From positions 101,133 through 165,132 of the forward strand of contig NZ_BMOP01000005.1 in the NCBI RefSeq assembly GCF_014647135.1: a stretch of 64,000 nt of DNA. The letters run 5' to 3'. Below are positions 1-9,777 of the stretch, one piece after another. The notes beneath the pieces were generated by a model that was not told the DNA's origin, ran no database searches, and was given only the letters and a program-made list of their open reading frames with translations. Source of the DNA: Shewanella xiamenensis (GTDB taxonomy: Bacteria > Pseudomonadota > Gammaproteobacteria > Enterobacterales > Shewanellaceae). A program made the translations under genes and the position numbers. Position 1 is the stretch's first letter; each line of letters begins with the position of its first letter.

Positions 1-381
1 CATCACAATAAACCCGCGTTCACACAGGGTTTTGGCCGCAGCTAACGTCTCGACCGCATCGGGCATCAGGTACTTAGGATCGGGATGAATTTCAAGTTTA
101 ACCCATTGTGTTCCCAGCATTTCCCGCGCTAATTCGGCGGCGAATATTGCTTCTTTAGCATTACGCGCCCCCGAGGTATTTGGCAAGAGTCGCATTCCCG
201 CTTGCCTAAGTGGCGAGAGCAAATCATCGGCCCCTGTTTTTAAATCAATTCTTTTCATCGCAACTGTCACCAACTGCGACTGAGACGCCTTAATGGACTC
301 CAGCATCAGCTGACTTGAGCTGAATTTTCCTGTGCCCGTAAATAATCGCGATTCAAATTCAACTCCCGCAATTGTTAACAT
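1..381 (-). CDS. thiG: Thiazole synthase ThiG (N-terminal part; cut by window edge)
   Basis: The first 127 codons of ThiG, which builds the thiazole phosphate ring of thiamine from deoxyxylulose phosphate, dehydroglycine and the ThiS thiocarboxylate. Reading back from the ATG at 379-381 the protein begins [20 protein letters not shown], the usual ThiG opening, and continues through VTVAMKRID and [14 protein letters not shown], both characteristic of the TIM-barrel family. The C-terminal half lies beyond base 1. The start is one base past the thiS stop codon, so the two are translationally coupled. It is the fifth gene of the thiC operon; thiH would be expected next, outside the window. Confidence 0.95.
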   Translation of the reverse strand, partial: MLTIAGVEFESRLFTGTGKFSSSQLMLESIKASQSQLVTVAMKRIDLKTGADDLLSPLRQAGMRLLPNTSGARNAKEAIFAAELAREMLGTQWVKLEIHPDPKYLMPDAVETLAAAKTLCERGFIVM

Positions 382-382
382 C

Positions 383-586
383 TTAACCTCCTGCGACCAC
401 GGCAAATACATCAATCTTATCCTCATGGTGGCAGAGGATAGATGACCATCTATGCCTTGGCACTACGGCCTCATTTAGCACTAATGCGACTGATTGTTGA
501 TTAATATTTTGTGCTTCTAACAAGGCTTGTAAACTGAGCGGTTGTTGAAGTGTTTGGGGCACATTATTGAGATGAATTAAAATCAT
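383..586 (-). CDS. thiS: Sulfur carrier protein ThiS
   Basis: A 67-residue ubiquitin-like sulfur carrier for thiazole synthesis. The C-terminus ends in VVAGG; the terminal Gly-Gly is adenylated by ThiF and converted to the thiocarboxylate that ThiG uses. Length and the internal run [11 protein letters not shown] fit ThiS (the RSxW region of the family). Its ATG overlaps the thiF stop in an ATGA arrangement (583-586), and thiG follows after one base. Expression should follow the thiC riboswitch. Confidence 0.95.
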   Translation of the reverse strand: MILIHLNNVPQTLQQPLSLQALLEAQNINQQSVALVLNEAVVPRHRWSSILCHHEDKIDVFAVVAGG

Positions 587-1521
587 AACAAACCTCGATT
601 AGGGACAGATTTGAATGAAGCAGCTGTGGTTGATTGCATTAATGCACTCGGCTTTAATCCGCACACCTTGCACTCGGGATCACGGGTTAATGCGGCCGAA
701 TGCCATTGGAGTAACTTGGCATCGAAACGCCAAAATCGGCCAAGTAGCGCTCTCGTGGAGGTGACTGGGTGACTTGTCTCTTCGAAAGACTGATTACCCG
801 TTTGTTTTGTTGTAGAAGTTGGCGGCGTGGCTAAGAGCAACAATTGCATCGCTAGCAGCGCCTGCATCGATGCCATCACGCCGACACTGGGGCCGAGCAC
901 TCCTTGACTGCTACAGTTTTGTGGCGCGCGAGTATTCGAGGGGAAGATACAGTGATAACAGCCGCCTGCGGGAAATCGCCGCTGATCAACCGCAAACAAT
1001 TGGCCGTTAAAGGCAGCAATCGAGGCGCTCACCAAAGGCAAGGCATGCTCAATACACAACCGATTGATACAATGGCGCGCAGTAAGGTTATCAGTACAAT
1101 CAAGCACTAACCTCGTCTCTTCACCATGGGTTAACAGACCAGAAAATACAGTGTTCGCAGACTCGAGAGTCAAATGCTCGGCAAAGGCATCAATCTCACA
1201 ACCGTGCGCCAACACGGCTAATTTCTGTTTAGCAATGAGGGCTTTGTGATGACCAATATCGTCGTCACTAAAGAGTAACTGCCTTGGCAGATTGGATAAT
1301 TCCACCCTATCGCCATCGACAAGCGTTAAGCGCCCGACTCCGGCACAAGCCAAATATTGCGCCGCCAATTGCCCGAGGCCGCCTAAGCCGACGATAAGCA
1401 CATGAGCCTGTTTAAGCTGCAACTGGCCAGCCTCGCCGACCTCGGGTAAAAATATTTGCCGCGAATAACGAATAAAGTCTTTATCGGCAAGGGATTGCGC
1501 CTGCTCTTGTGTGATGCTCAT
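583..1521 (-). CDS. thiF: ThiS adenylyltransferase ThiF
   Basis: A 312-residue E1-like enzyme that adenylates the ThiS C-terminal glycine. The nucleotide-binding loop GLGGLG is at residues 45-50, followed by [17 protein letters not shown], which carries the Asp that binds ATP and the Arg of the family. [12 protein letters not shown] is the conserved CTDN block. Two Cys pairs (CYHC in the second half and CKVC near the C-terminus) are placed as zinc ligands in MoeB/ThiF proteins. The start is taken as the ATG at 1519-1521, which overlaps the TGA of thiDE as ATGA; an upstream in-frame codon would add five residues but lies inside thiDE. About 60 residues longer than E. coli ThiF, so a MoeB-like C-terminal extension is likely. 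Confidence 0.92.
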   Translation of the reverse strand: MSITQEQAQSLADKDFIRYSRQIFLPEVGEAGQLQLKQAHVLIVGLGGLGQLAAQYLACAGVGRLTLVDGDRVELSNLPRQLLFSDDDIGHHKALIAKQKLAVLAHGCEIDAFAEHLTLESANTVFSGLLTHGEETRLVLDCTDNLTARHCINRLCIEHALPLVSASIAAFNGQLFAVDQRRFPAGGCYHCIFPSNTRAPQNCSSQGVLGPSVGVMASMQALLAMQLLLLATPPTSTTKQTGNQSFEETSHPVTSTRALLGRFWRFDAKLLQWHSAALTRDPECKVCGLKPSALMQSTTAASFKSVPNRGLL

Positions 1522-3200
1522 AGGCTTGACTCCCAAGCTCGCGTCAATTCGGCAAAGGCCATTATTGGATCGCTTGATTCGGTAATCGCCCGCACCACAG
1601 CAATATTGCTCACCCCAGTCGCTTTGACTTGGGCAAGATTCGAAGGCCCGATGCCGCCAATTGCCACTAAGGGATAATGCGCTTTTAACAGTTCAACATA
1701 ATGCGCTAACTTGAATAACCCTTGTGGCACCGATGGCATTTGCTTGGTCGTCGTCGGGAAAATATGCCCAAGGGCGATGTAAGATGGCGCATGTTGATGG
1801 GCACGCAGCAACTCGAAATAACCGTGGCTCGAAATGCCAAGAGCCAATCCCGCTGCATGAATGGCGTTAAGATCCGTCACCGCCAGATCTTCTTGTCCAA
1901 GATGGACCCCAAATGCGCCATGCTTTATCGCTAATTGCCAATGGTCATTGATAAAAAGCTGCGCATCATAATGCTTACCTAAGGCAATCGCGGTTTGGAT
2001 TTGTGCCTCAAGTTCGTCCGACGCCAGCACATTAGACTTTATCCTGAGCTGTACCGTCTTCACGCCCCACGCCAATAATTGTTCGAGTAACAGTAAGTTA
2101 TCGACAACTGGATAAATCCCTAAGTCAGAATCAAGGCGCTTAAACGCGCCGCATTGCAAATCACTGGATTCACTCAAGCTATTTTTAGGGTAAGAAGTGA
2201 CGTAAGGATACGCCGTTATGCTGTGCGGCCATGCGGTACGCGCGAGTGGTCCGGGGCCTTGGCCAATCCCCACTGCATAAGTTAAGCCTTGATTGACATA
2301 GGCTTTTGCTACCACAACCGCATCCTGCAATACAAACCCAAAGGCTAACACCGAGGCGATGGCTGAAGACAGAGTACAACCACTGCCGTGGTTATGGCGC
2401 GTGTTTATCCGCGCACTACTGAGCCAAAAACCACCATTCGCGTCAAGCGGTGAGCAGCCAGTAACCTGATGACAAATCAACAGATCTTCCGCCAAACGCT
2501 GATTCTCTGTGGCGATGCGATGACTTGTGATATCGCTTTTTTGATCGCTTAAGACATCACTGGTGTAAATGCCAGCACTTGCCTGAGCCGCAAAATCAAT
2601 ATCGCCGCCCTTGGCTAATACGCTGCACGCTAATTGCGCAGAGAGTTGCATTGCCGCACCGGCGAATTCTGCTTTTGTATGAATGGCTGACGCTCGTTTG
2701 TCTGTGGCGACAGTAAGCCTTGCCAACTCCTGCACATTCGGCGTTATCAGGCTAATCAACCCCTTAAAGGGTGCAAAATCCAGAGGTTTACTAGCTGTGC
2801 TCTTATCGCCGAGTTCGTCTCCACAGCTGGCAACCATCACAGGGTCGAGAATAACGGGGACGAGTGGAAATTGGGTTTTAAAACCAGCCAACCAATCGGC
2901 AACTAAGTGCACTTGCTGCTGATTTGCGAGTAAGCCAATTTTAATCGCCTGAGGCGGTAAATCAGCTAACAGGGTCGAAAGCTGTGTGAGTAACATTGCC
3001 TCACTCACAGGCTCAACTAACGCTACCGCCACCGAACTTTGGGCCGTTAACGTGGTGATCACGCTGCATCCATGGCCGCCCAAATCCTTGATGGTGGCCA
3101 AGTCGGCTTGGATCCCCGCGCCGCCACCGCTGTCTGAACCCGCAATGGTCCAGACGATAGGTTTAGGCGCCACCTGGCTAATATCTTTAGCAAAGGTCAT
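1518..3200 (-). CDS. thiDE: Bifunctional HMP-P kinase / thiamine phosphate synthase (ThiD-ThiE fusion)
   Basis: A 560-residue fusion of two consecutive thiamine enzymes. The N-terminal part (about residues 1-340) is Thi[18 protein letters not shown] near the start and [15 protein letters not shown] near 300 are the ribokinase-fold substrate and anion-hole motifs. The C-terminal part (about 350-560) is Thi[48 protein letters not shown] and VAIGGI, the phosphate-binding barrel strands. The fused protein would convert HMP-P to HMP-PP and join it to thiazole phosphate. The start is the ATG at 3198-3200, 7 nt after a GGAGG Shine-Dalgarno; a TTG two codons earlier is less likely. It begins 2 nt after the thiC stop. 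Confidence 0.93.
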   Translation of the reverse strand: MTFAKDISQVAPKPIVWTIAGSDSGGGAGIQADLATIKDLGGHGCSVITTLTAQSSVAVALVEPVSEAMLLTQLSTLLADLPPQAIKIGLLANQQQVHLVADWLAGFKTQFPLVPVILDPVMVASCGDELGDKSTASKPLDFAPFKGLISLITPNVQELARLTVATDKRASAIHTKAEFAGAAMQLSAQLACSVLAKGGDIDFAAQASAGIYTSDVLSDQKSDITSHRIATENQRLAEDLLICHQVTGCSPLDANGGFWLSSARINTRHNHGSGCTLSSAIASVLAFGFVLQDAVVVAKAYVNQGLTYAVGIGQGPGPLARTAWPHSITAYPYVTSYPKNSLSESSDLQCGAFKRLDSDLGIYPVVDNLLLLEQLLAWGVKTVQLRIKSNVLASDELEAQIQTAIALGKHYDAQLFINDHWQLAIKHGAFGVHLGQEDLAVTDLNAIHAAGLALGISSHGYFELLRAHQHAPSYIALGHIFPTTTKQMPSVPQGLFKLAHYVELLKAHYPLVAIGGIGPSNLAQVKATGVSNIAVVRAITESSDPIMAFAELTRAWESSL

Positions 3201-3202
3201 TA

Positions 3203-5461
<2,259 letters not shown>

Positions 5462-5492
5462 TCAATAACGACTAAATCGATGGGTAAATAGA

Positions 5493-5508
5493 CGGCAAAA
5501 GATTGCCG
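5493..5508 (-). other. Small hairpin in the thiC leader (possible riboswitch expression platform)
   Basis: Between the TPP aptamer and the thiC start the minus strand can fold a 6-bp stem (CGGCAA/TTGCCG, 4-nt loop). No long U-run follows, so it is not a convincing terminator. It may be part of the switching region or be incidental. Confidence 0.3.
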
Positions 5509-5536
5509 CTGATACGATTTAATGGAAGTTATTATG

Positions 5537-5618
5537 CTTGTTTCCTTCGCAGGTTTTAACCTGATCAGGTTCAACGGATCCCGAATAAACGGTCTCAGCC
5601 AAGAGGCACTCCGACAAG
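5537..5618 (-). promoter_or_regulatory. TPP riboswitch (THI element) controlling thiC
   Basis: On the minus strand this holds the conserved THI-box parts in order: GTCGGAGTGCC, then CTGAGACCG, then GGATCCGTTGAACCTGATCA, then ACCTGCGAAGGAA. The outer P1 helix can form between CTTGT (complement of 5614-5618) and ACAAG (complement of 5537-5541). The aptamer binds thiamine pyrophosphate and shuts down the downstream operon when thiamine is plentiful. It ends about 170 nt before the thiC start. Confidence 0.96.
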
Positions 5619-5627
5619 ATGGGCAAA

Positions 5628-5657
5628 AGTATAGGCAGAAGCGCTGCGAACAAACAA
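5628..5657 (-). promoter_or_regulatory. Probable promoter of the thiC operon
   Basis: On the minus strand TTGTTT (complement of 5652-5657), an 18-bp spacer and TATACT (complement of 5628-5633) lie just upstream of the TPP aptamer, as expected for a transcript beginning at the riboswitch. A second candidate, an extended -10 TGCTATAAT (complement of 5721-5729), lies about 95 bp further upstream. Confidence 0.5.
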
Positions 5658-5798
5658 GCGTAATTTAAGGATAAAAACTTAACTATCAATCAAAAACAAA
5701 GAATACATAACTAACTGTATATTATAGCATTTAATTTTATAAAATTTTTAAACTCATCATTATCATTATTTTGGGTGAAAATTTATCATCGTTATTTT

Positions 5799-7055
5799 TT
5801 AGCCTTTTGGCCGCTTTACCATCATTTTATCGAGCTGCGCCTTAATGGCATCATCAATTTCTTGGTTCATTTTCTTGCCACTGCAATCGAAGGGAAAACC
5901 TAAATTCTCGGCATAGGGATTAATTGGGGTGCCTACTTTGACGACCCGATAACAGGTATTACCTTGACGAACGATACGATTCGGATCCAGCTCTAAATCC
6001 AAACTGGTGGGGCCGCTAAAATCGTCGGCATTGGGCACAATCAGTACCTCCATCTCGGGGCTCATTTCAGACATATTCGACCGTTTGCTGTAATAATTTG
6101 CTTGCTCTAACACTAAATCATCTAAAGCTTGCTCACGCTGTCGTTCAAAATAACGCTGAGTAAACAATCCCACACTGCCCGCCGCCCCACCGCTTTGCCC
6201 ACTGGCCGCAGACTGCTCAGTACTTGCCGCATGAGCCGAGCTTGATTGGGTTTCTGCCTTTTTCGGTTTAACAGCCTCTTTTGCACTCTGCTGGGTTTGG
6301 CCCTGAGTTGAGGTGTTCGGCGTTGAGGTGTTAGGCACAGATGTGTTTGGTACTGATGCTTTTGATTCTGTTACTTTTGATTCTTGGGCGCTGACTTCTG
6401 GAGGTTTGGCTATCTGCTCCATGGGTTTTGGCGTCAGCTTTACTGCGACTTTTGGTGACACTTTCGCTGACTGCTCAATATCAGCTGCCGGCTTTACGGT
6501 ATTAGGCGGTGAGGTTATCGGCTCGCTAGTGTTAATAAACTCTTCCACTGAGATATCTTGAGCAGAATCCGCTGGAGCAGTTTGCGTTGGCGGCGCATAA
6601 ATAAAATATGCCTTTAACGCTTTGGTTGTAGTCCGTGCGTTAGCAGATGATTCAGTAAAATGCAGCCCTAAGTGTTCCGACTGGGTTCGCCATAAAAAAA
6701 TTAATAAAAACAGCAGTAAGCCATGGCCAAACATGACCCAAAGCAATAGCTTAAGATTGAAATAATGTGGCCGCTCTAGCCCGCTTAGATTTGAAGATGT
6801 TTTAAATGCGCTATCGATTGATCTTTGGTCTGCTTTACTTAAATTGAGGTGTAGATTGTTATCGCAAGACTCGGCATGAACACTTAAAGCGCTAAAAGGC
6901 TTAGTGTTCAAATCTGTAGCGCCTTGGGTTGTAGCACTTAAAAACGTTGCACAAAAAGGCAAAGCGGAAAATGGTAAAGCCTCGTCCTTTGTGGCACTGC
7001 TGTGCGCATCAAATCTGATGCTATCTTCTGGGGCTATATTCGATCGAACAGGCAA
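5799..7055 (-). CDS. Unrecognised single-pass membrane protein with proline/serine/threonine-rich periplasmic region
   Basis: I do not recognise this 418-residue protein. About 100 residues of polar N-terminus are followed by one strongly hydrophobic segment (residues 101-122), then about 200 residues rich in Pro, Ser, Thr, Lys and Gln, including three PNTS-type units at 234-249. The last 120 residues look folded: a charged helix (RYFERQREQALDDLVLEQ), a beta-like block, and two Cys (368 and 391) that could form a disulfide. The plan resembles TonB or TolA (anchor, flexible linker, terminal domain), but I see no TonB signature. The start is uncertain: the ORF opens at a TTG at 7053-7055 with AAGGGA upstream, and no ATG occurs before the membrane segment. 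It is on the same strand as thiC, upstream, with its own spacing. Confidence 0.7.
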   Translation of the reverse strand: MPVRSNIAPEDSIRFDAHSSATKDEALPFSALPFCATFLSATTQGATDLNTKPFSALSVHAESCDNNLHLNLSKADQRSIDSAFKTSSNLSGLERPHYFNLKLLLWVMFGHGLLLFLLIFLWRTQSEHLGLHFTESSANARTTTKALKAYFIYAPPTQTAPADSAQDISVEEFINTSEPITSPPNTVKPAADIEQSAKVSPKVAVKLTPKPMEQIAKPPEVSAQESKVTESKASVPNTSVPNTSTPNTSTQGQTQQSAKEAVKPKKAETQSSSAHAASTEQSAASGQSGGAAGSVGLFTQRYFERQREQALDDLVLEQANYYSKRSNMSEMSPEMEVLIVPNADDFSGPTSLDLELDPNRIVRQGNTCYRVVKVGTPINPYAENLGFPFDCSGKKMNQEIDDAIKAQLDKMMVKRPKG

Positions 7056-7249
7056 AATCCATCCCTTAGTACTTAATGAATAAAGTACTTAACAAATCCA
7101 TGACATCTTACGGAGAATTAGAGAAAGTGAGTCGAACAAAGTTCCAAAGCAGTGACATTATTCAGTTGTAAACCAGTACCATAATCTTGTACAAAGACAA
7201 CAGAACTCATCAGTGTTATAGCCGATGGCAAGAACACGTAAAATAAATC

Positions 7250-7267
7250 AGCTTACACGTGTAAGCT
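7250..7267. promoter_or_regulatory. Perfect 18-bp palindrome, FabR-like operator upstream of trhA
   Basis: AGCTTACACGTGTAAGCT reads identically on both strands, 66 bp before the trhA start. The core resembles the site of FabR (YijC), the TetR-family repressor of unsaturated fatty acid genes. In E. coli, yqfA, the homologue of the downstream gene, was predicted together with fabA and fabB as a FabR target. The palindrome is seen directly; the FabR assignment is from memory of that motif. Confidence 0.6.
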
Positions 7268-7333
7268 AATTATGGCTTTCCAATTTATCAACTGATAGAC
7301 TCAGTCATTATCGCCATCGAGTGGATCAACAGC

Positions 7334-8017
7334 ATGCCAAGCCAGAGTTTGATAGAGCCGCAAATGAGTCATGAAAAACCATTGAACATCAGTAGCTATA
7401 GCCTTAGTGAAGAGATTGCCAATAGTATCAGCCATGGCCTAGGGGTGATTGCAGGTGTAGTGGGCTTAATCTTTATGCTACTTAAGGGCGCAGATCATCT
7501 CACCAATATTCAACTTACAGGTGTTATTATTTATGGTACAAGCCTTATCCTGTTGTTTTTAAGTTCTACCCTGTATCACAGCGTGACGCATGTAGGCTGG
7601 AAACATAAACTTAAGATTGCCGACCATTGTGCTATCTACTGCTTAATTGCGGGCACCTACACCCCACTGATGTTAATCAGCCTGCAAGGACAGCTTTCAA
7701 CCATTATCCTGACGGCGATTTGGTCTTTGGCTATTGGTGGGATTTTATTTAAGACCTTATTTATTCACCGATTTAAAAAACTCAGTCTTGTGTTATATCT
7801 GGCGATGGGTTGGCTTTGTATGACGGTGATTGGCGATTTGACAGCAGCAATGTCACCGCTTGGATTTAATCTACTGCTATTGGGCGGGTTGTTTTACACC
7901 CTTGGAGTGATCTTTTATGTCGGCAAACGTATTCCGTACAATCACGCGATTTGGCATCTGTTTGTGCTAGCTGGCGCGATGAGTCATTTCTTCTGTATTT
8001 ATTTAACAGTGATCTAG
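7334..8017 (+). CDS. trhA: Hemolysin III / PAQR family membrane protein (TrhA, YqfA)
   Basis: A 227-residue protein with seven predicted membrane segments. Family signatures are SHGLGVIAG after a polar N-terminus, SSTLYHSVTH in the second helix region, DHCAIYCLIAGTYTP, and WHLFVLAGAMSHFF near the C-terminus; the His and Asp residues in these blocks are metal ligands in PAQR proteins. The family is linked to membrane lipid homeostasis in bacteria rather than proven haemolysis. An alternative start at the ATG 7364 (MSHEKPLN) would remove ten residues. It stands alone, divergent from the unknown membrane protein to its left, behind a FabR-like palindrome and followed by a hairpin terminator. Confidence 0.88.
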   Translation: MPSQSLIEPQMSHEKPLNISSYSLSEEIANSISHGLGVIAGVVGLIFMLLKGADHLTNIQLTGVIIYGTSLILLFLSSTLYHSVTHVGWKHKLKIADHCAIYCLIAGTYTPLMLISLQGQLSTIILTAIWSLAIGGILFKTLFIHRFKKLSLVLYLAMGWLCMTVIGDLTAAMSPLGFNLLLLGGLFYTLGVIFYVGKRIPYNHAIWHLFVLAGAMSHFFCIYLTVI

Positions 8018-8041
8018 CATCTCACGCACTCTGAGTCACAC

Positions 8042-8066
8042 AAGCCATTCTCTGGGTGGCTTTTTT
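8042..8066 (+). terminator. Terminator after trhA
   Basis: A 6-bp AAGCCA/TGGCTT stem with a 9-nt loop followed by a T-run, 25 bp after the trhA stop. Confidence 0.65.
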
Positions 8067-8127
8067 ATATCAATGCTTTGAGACTGAGTTTTATGGCTAA
8101 GTGATAAAGTCGCCAGCCAAGCGTTAT

Positions 8128-8658
8128 CTACAATAATTCTGCAACTATCTGTTTCAGCAAAAAGGTTTCCCTGTCGATAGATTGGCCTTTGTTGGCGAAG
8201 GTGCGCTGAATTTCTTCATTATGGGCAATGGCTTGATGGATATTGATCCACTCAGGGCGCATACCGTTTTTCACTTCATGGGCTTCAAGCTTTGGCTCAC
8301 CTAAGCCACGGTTACCTAAAGTCATATCGATTTCACACAGGTAGCAATAGGAATCCATATGTACTATGTTGGCGCCTTCGCGAAACCAAGGTCGATATTC
8401 TTCATAGCGGCCAAAGGGTGCAATAACGTTAGCTGCAATGGCGCCGGTTTCTTCCTGTAACTCACGAATAAGCCCAACCTCGATGCTCTCGCCCTTATCC
8501 ACACCACCGCCGGGCAAGCCGTAATCTCGATATTTTTGGGTATAGAGCAGCAAAATATCTTCCCCCGACAGCACAATGGCGCGGGCGGCTTGGCGATAAA
8601 AGATCCTTGCCTGTTTCAAATTGATATTGGCGGCTCGGGTGGACTTCAATAAACGCAT
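8128..8658 (-). CDS. Nudix hydrolase
   Basis: A 176-residue protein with a complete Nudix box at residues 51-73 (G-x5-E-x7-REL-QEETGA), the Mg-dependent pyrophosphohydrolase signature. YGLPGGG precedes it as in most members. The substrate cannot be told from sequence; nucleoside diphosphate derivatives are typical. The start is the ATG 8656-8658; an in-frame TTG 24 codons upstream would give a hydrophobic extension that is unlikely to be real. It lies tail to tail with trhA and 112 bp downstream of trmK on the same strand. Confidence 0.88.
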   Translation of the reverse strand: MRLLKSTRAANINLKQARIFYRQAARAIVLSGEDILLLYTQKYRDYGLPGGGVDKGESIEVGLIRELQEETGAIAANVIAPFGRYEEYRPWFREGANIVHMDSYCYLCEIDMTLGNRGLGEPKLEAHEVKNGMRPEWINIHQAIAHNEEIQRTFANKGQSIDRETFLLKQIVAELL

Positions 8659-8770
8659 AGAAAAACTCAAGATTAACGGCCTATTAGCATAAACCAACTT
8701 TATGGATTTATAGAGCAAAACCGTTTTCAAGCAACACGCACAACAATACGTACACTTGAAACGGGTTAAT

Positions 8771-9586
8771 TCAGTTGCTTAGTTGCCGCAAGATTTGCTG
8801 ATAGGCCGCAACTATTTGCGCCTTATTTGGCAAGCGGCTCTCGGGGATACGTTGGTAATGGCTGATTGTCTGCACAAGATAACGCTTAGCCTGGCTGGTT
8901 TTATCCGCATCTAACCCTTGCCACATAATTGAGCCAGTCGAACTTAAGGGTGCCACGTCATTGCGCTTCGAAGCTGTACTCGAATGGGTTAAATGCAATA
9001 TCTCATAGAAGCGCTGATTTTCTTCGAGTAAATATTCCTGCTTAAGGGATAATCCCAACTCTGCAAGTGAGCTGCGCACATGATAATTATGATGCACGGG
9101 ACACAAAATAAACTCGAGCGGGCTGGAATGATAAGAATGGTTGTGATTGTCGCTGTGATACTGGCCATAACACGACACTATGCTGCGCACCAGTTCAACC
9201 AATAACTCGCCCCCCACACCCGCAATAATCACTAAGTGCTTGGCTTGCTTGCCGTAATGCGCCAGTGGCAACGCCGCCACATCCAGACAATGCACTTGCC
9301 ATTCACTCTGGGCATGGGTGGTTTGCTCTTTTTCGTTTTGAGCGTTTGAGATAGGCTGCCGGGGGAAAAACCGAGCTAACTCAAGGCTGAGTTGCTGCAT
9401 TAAGGGCGCCACACAATCGACAAAATGCACTTTAGGCGCGGCATTTCTTTGCAGTAACAGCATGCCGAGTAAACCATGATCGCAGCAGCAGTCCCAAATA
9501 TGATCGTATCCTTGCTCTACCATCTGATTGATCTGCTGTAATCGCTGACTGATTTTCACCGCTGACGCCTCAAAAATCGCGCCCAT
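8771..9586 (-). CDS. trmK: tRNA (adenine(22)-N1)-methyltransferase TrmK family
   Basis: A 271-residue Rossmann-fold SAM methyltransferase. The N-terminus SQRLQQINQMVEQGYDHIWDCCCDHGLLGMLLL has the DxxxDHGxL SAM motif typical of TrmK (the family normally has DIGSDHAYL; here DCCCDHGLL). KHLVIIAGVGGELLVELV matches the family IAGMGG block, and EFILCPVHHNYHVRSSLAELGLSL corresponds to the conserved L.P......R..L motif. The enzyme would methylate A22 in tRNA. The gammaproteobacterial version is more divergent than the Gram-positive one, so the precise site is inferred. Start ATG 9584-9586. Confidence 0.78.
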   Translation of the reverse strand: MGAIFEASAVKISQRLQQINQMVEQGYDHIWDCCCDHGLLGMLLLQRNAAPKVHFVDCVAPLMQQLSLELARFFPRQPISNAQNEKEQTTHAQSEWQVHCLDVAALPLAHYGKQAKHLVIIAGVGGELLVELVRSIVSCYGQYHSDNHNHSYHSSPLEFILCPVHHNYHVRSSLAELGLSLKQEYLLEENQRFYEILHLTHSSTASKRNDVAPLSSTGSIMWQGLDADKTSQAKRYLVQTISHYQRIPESRLPNKAQIVAAYQQILRQLSN

Positions 9587-9689
9587 ACATGCTTGAGCGC
9601 CATAAAGCCGCGCATTCTACCCGAGTCAGCGGTTAAAACCCATCTCTTTAGGTTTGACTATTAGGCTGCCAGCCTCTAGGCCGCACCGG

Positions 9690-9703
9690 TGAATACGTAT
9701 GCA
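9690..9703. promoter_or_regulatory. Near-palindrome shared with malT upstream region (candidate MalR operator)
   Basis: TGAATACGTATGCA, palindromic at 12 of 14 positions around the ATACGTAT core. A site differing by one base (TGAATACGTATGTA) lies at 17291-17304. Each sits exactly 5 bp before a plausible -35 box. The shared sequence and placement upstream of two maltodextrin genes suggest a LacI-type regulator site; no regulator gene for it is in the window. Confidence 0.6.
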
Positions 9704-9708
9704 ACCCA

Positions 9709-9738
9709 TTGCGAGCAAAAAGCCATCACCACTAGTAT
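9709..9738 (+). promoter_or_regulatory. Probable promoter of the GH97 alpha-glucosidase gene
   Basis: TTGCGA (9709-9714), 18-bp spacer, TAGTAT (9733-9738), about 40 bp before the start codon and 5 bp downstream of the shared near-palindrome. Confidence 0.45.
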
Positions 9739-9777
9739 GCATTGACCCATATTCACTATAAAAACAAGGATCAGGGA

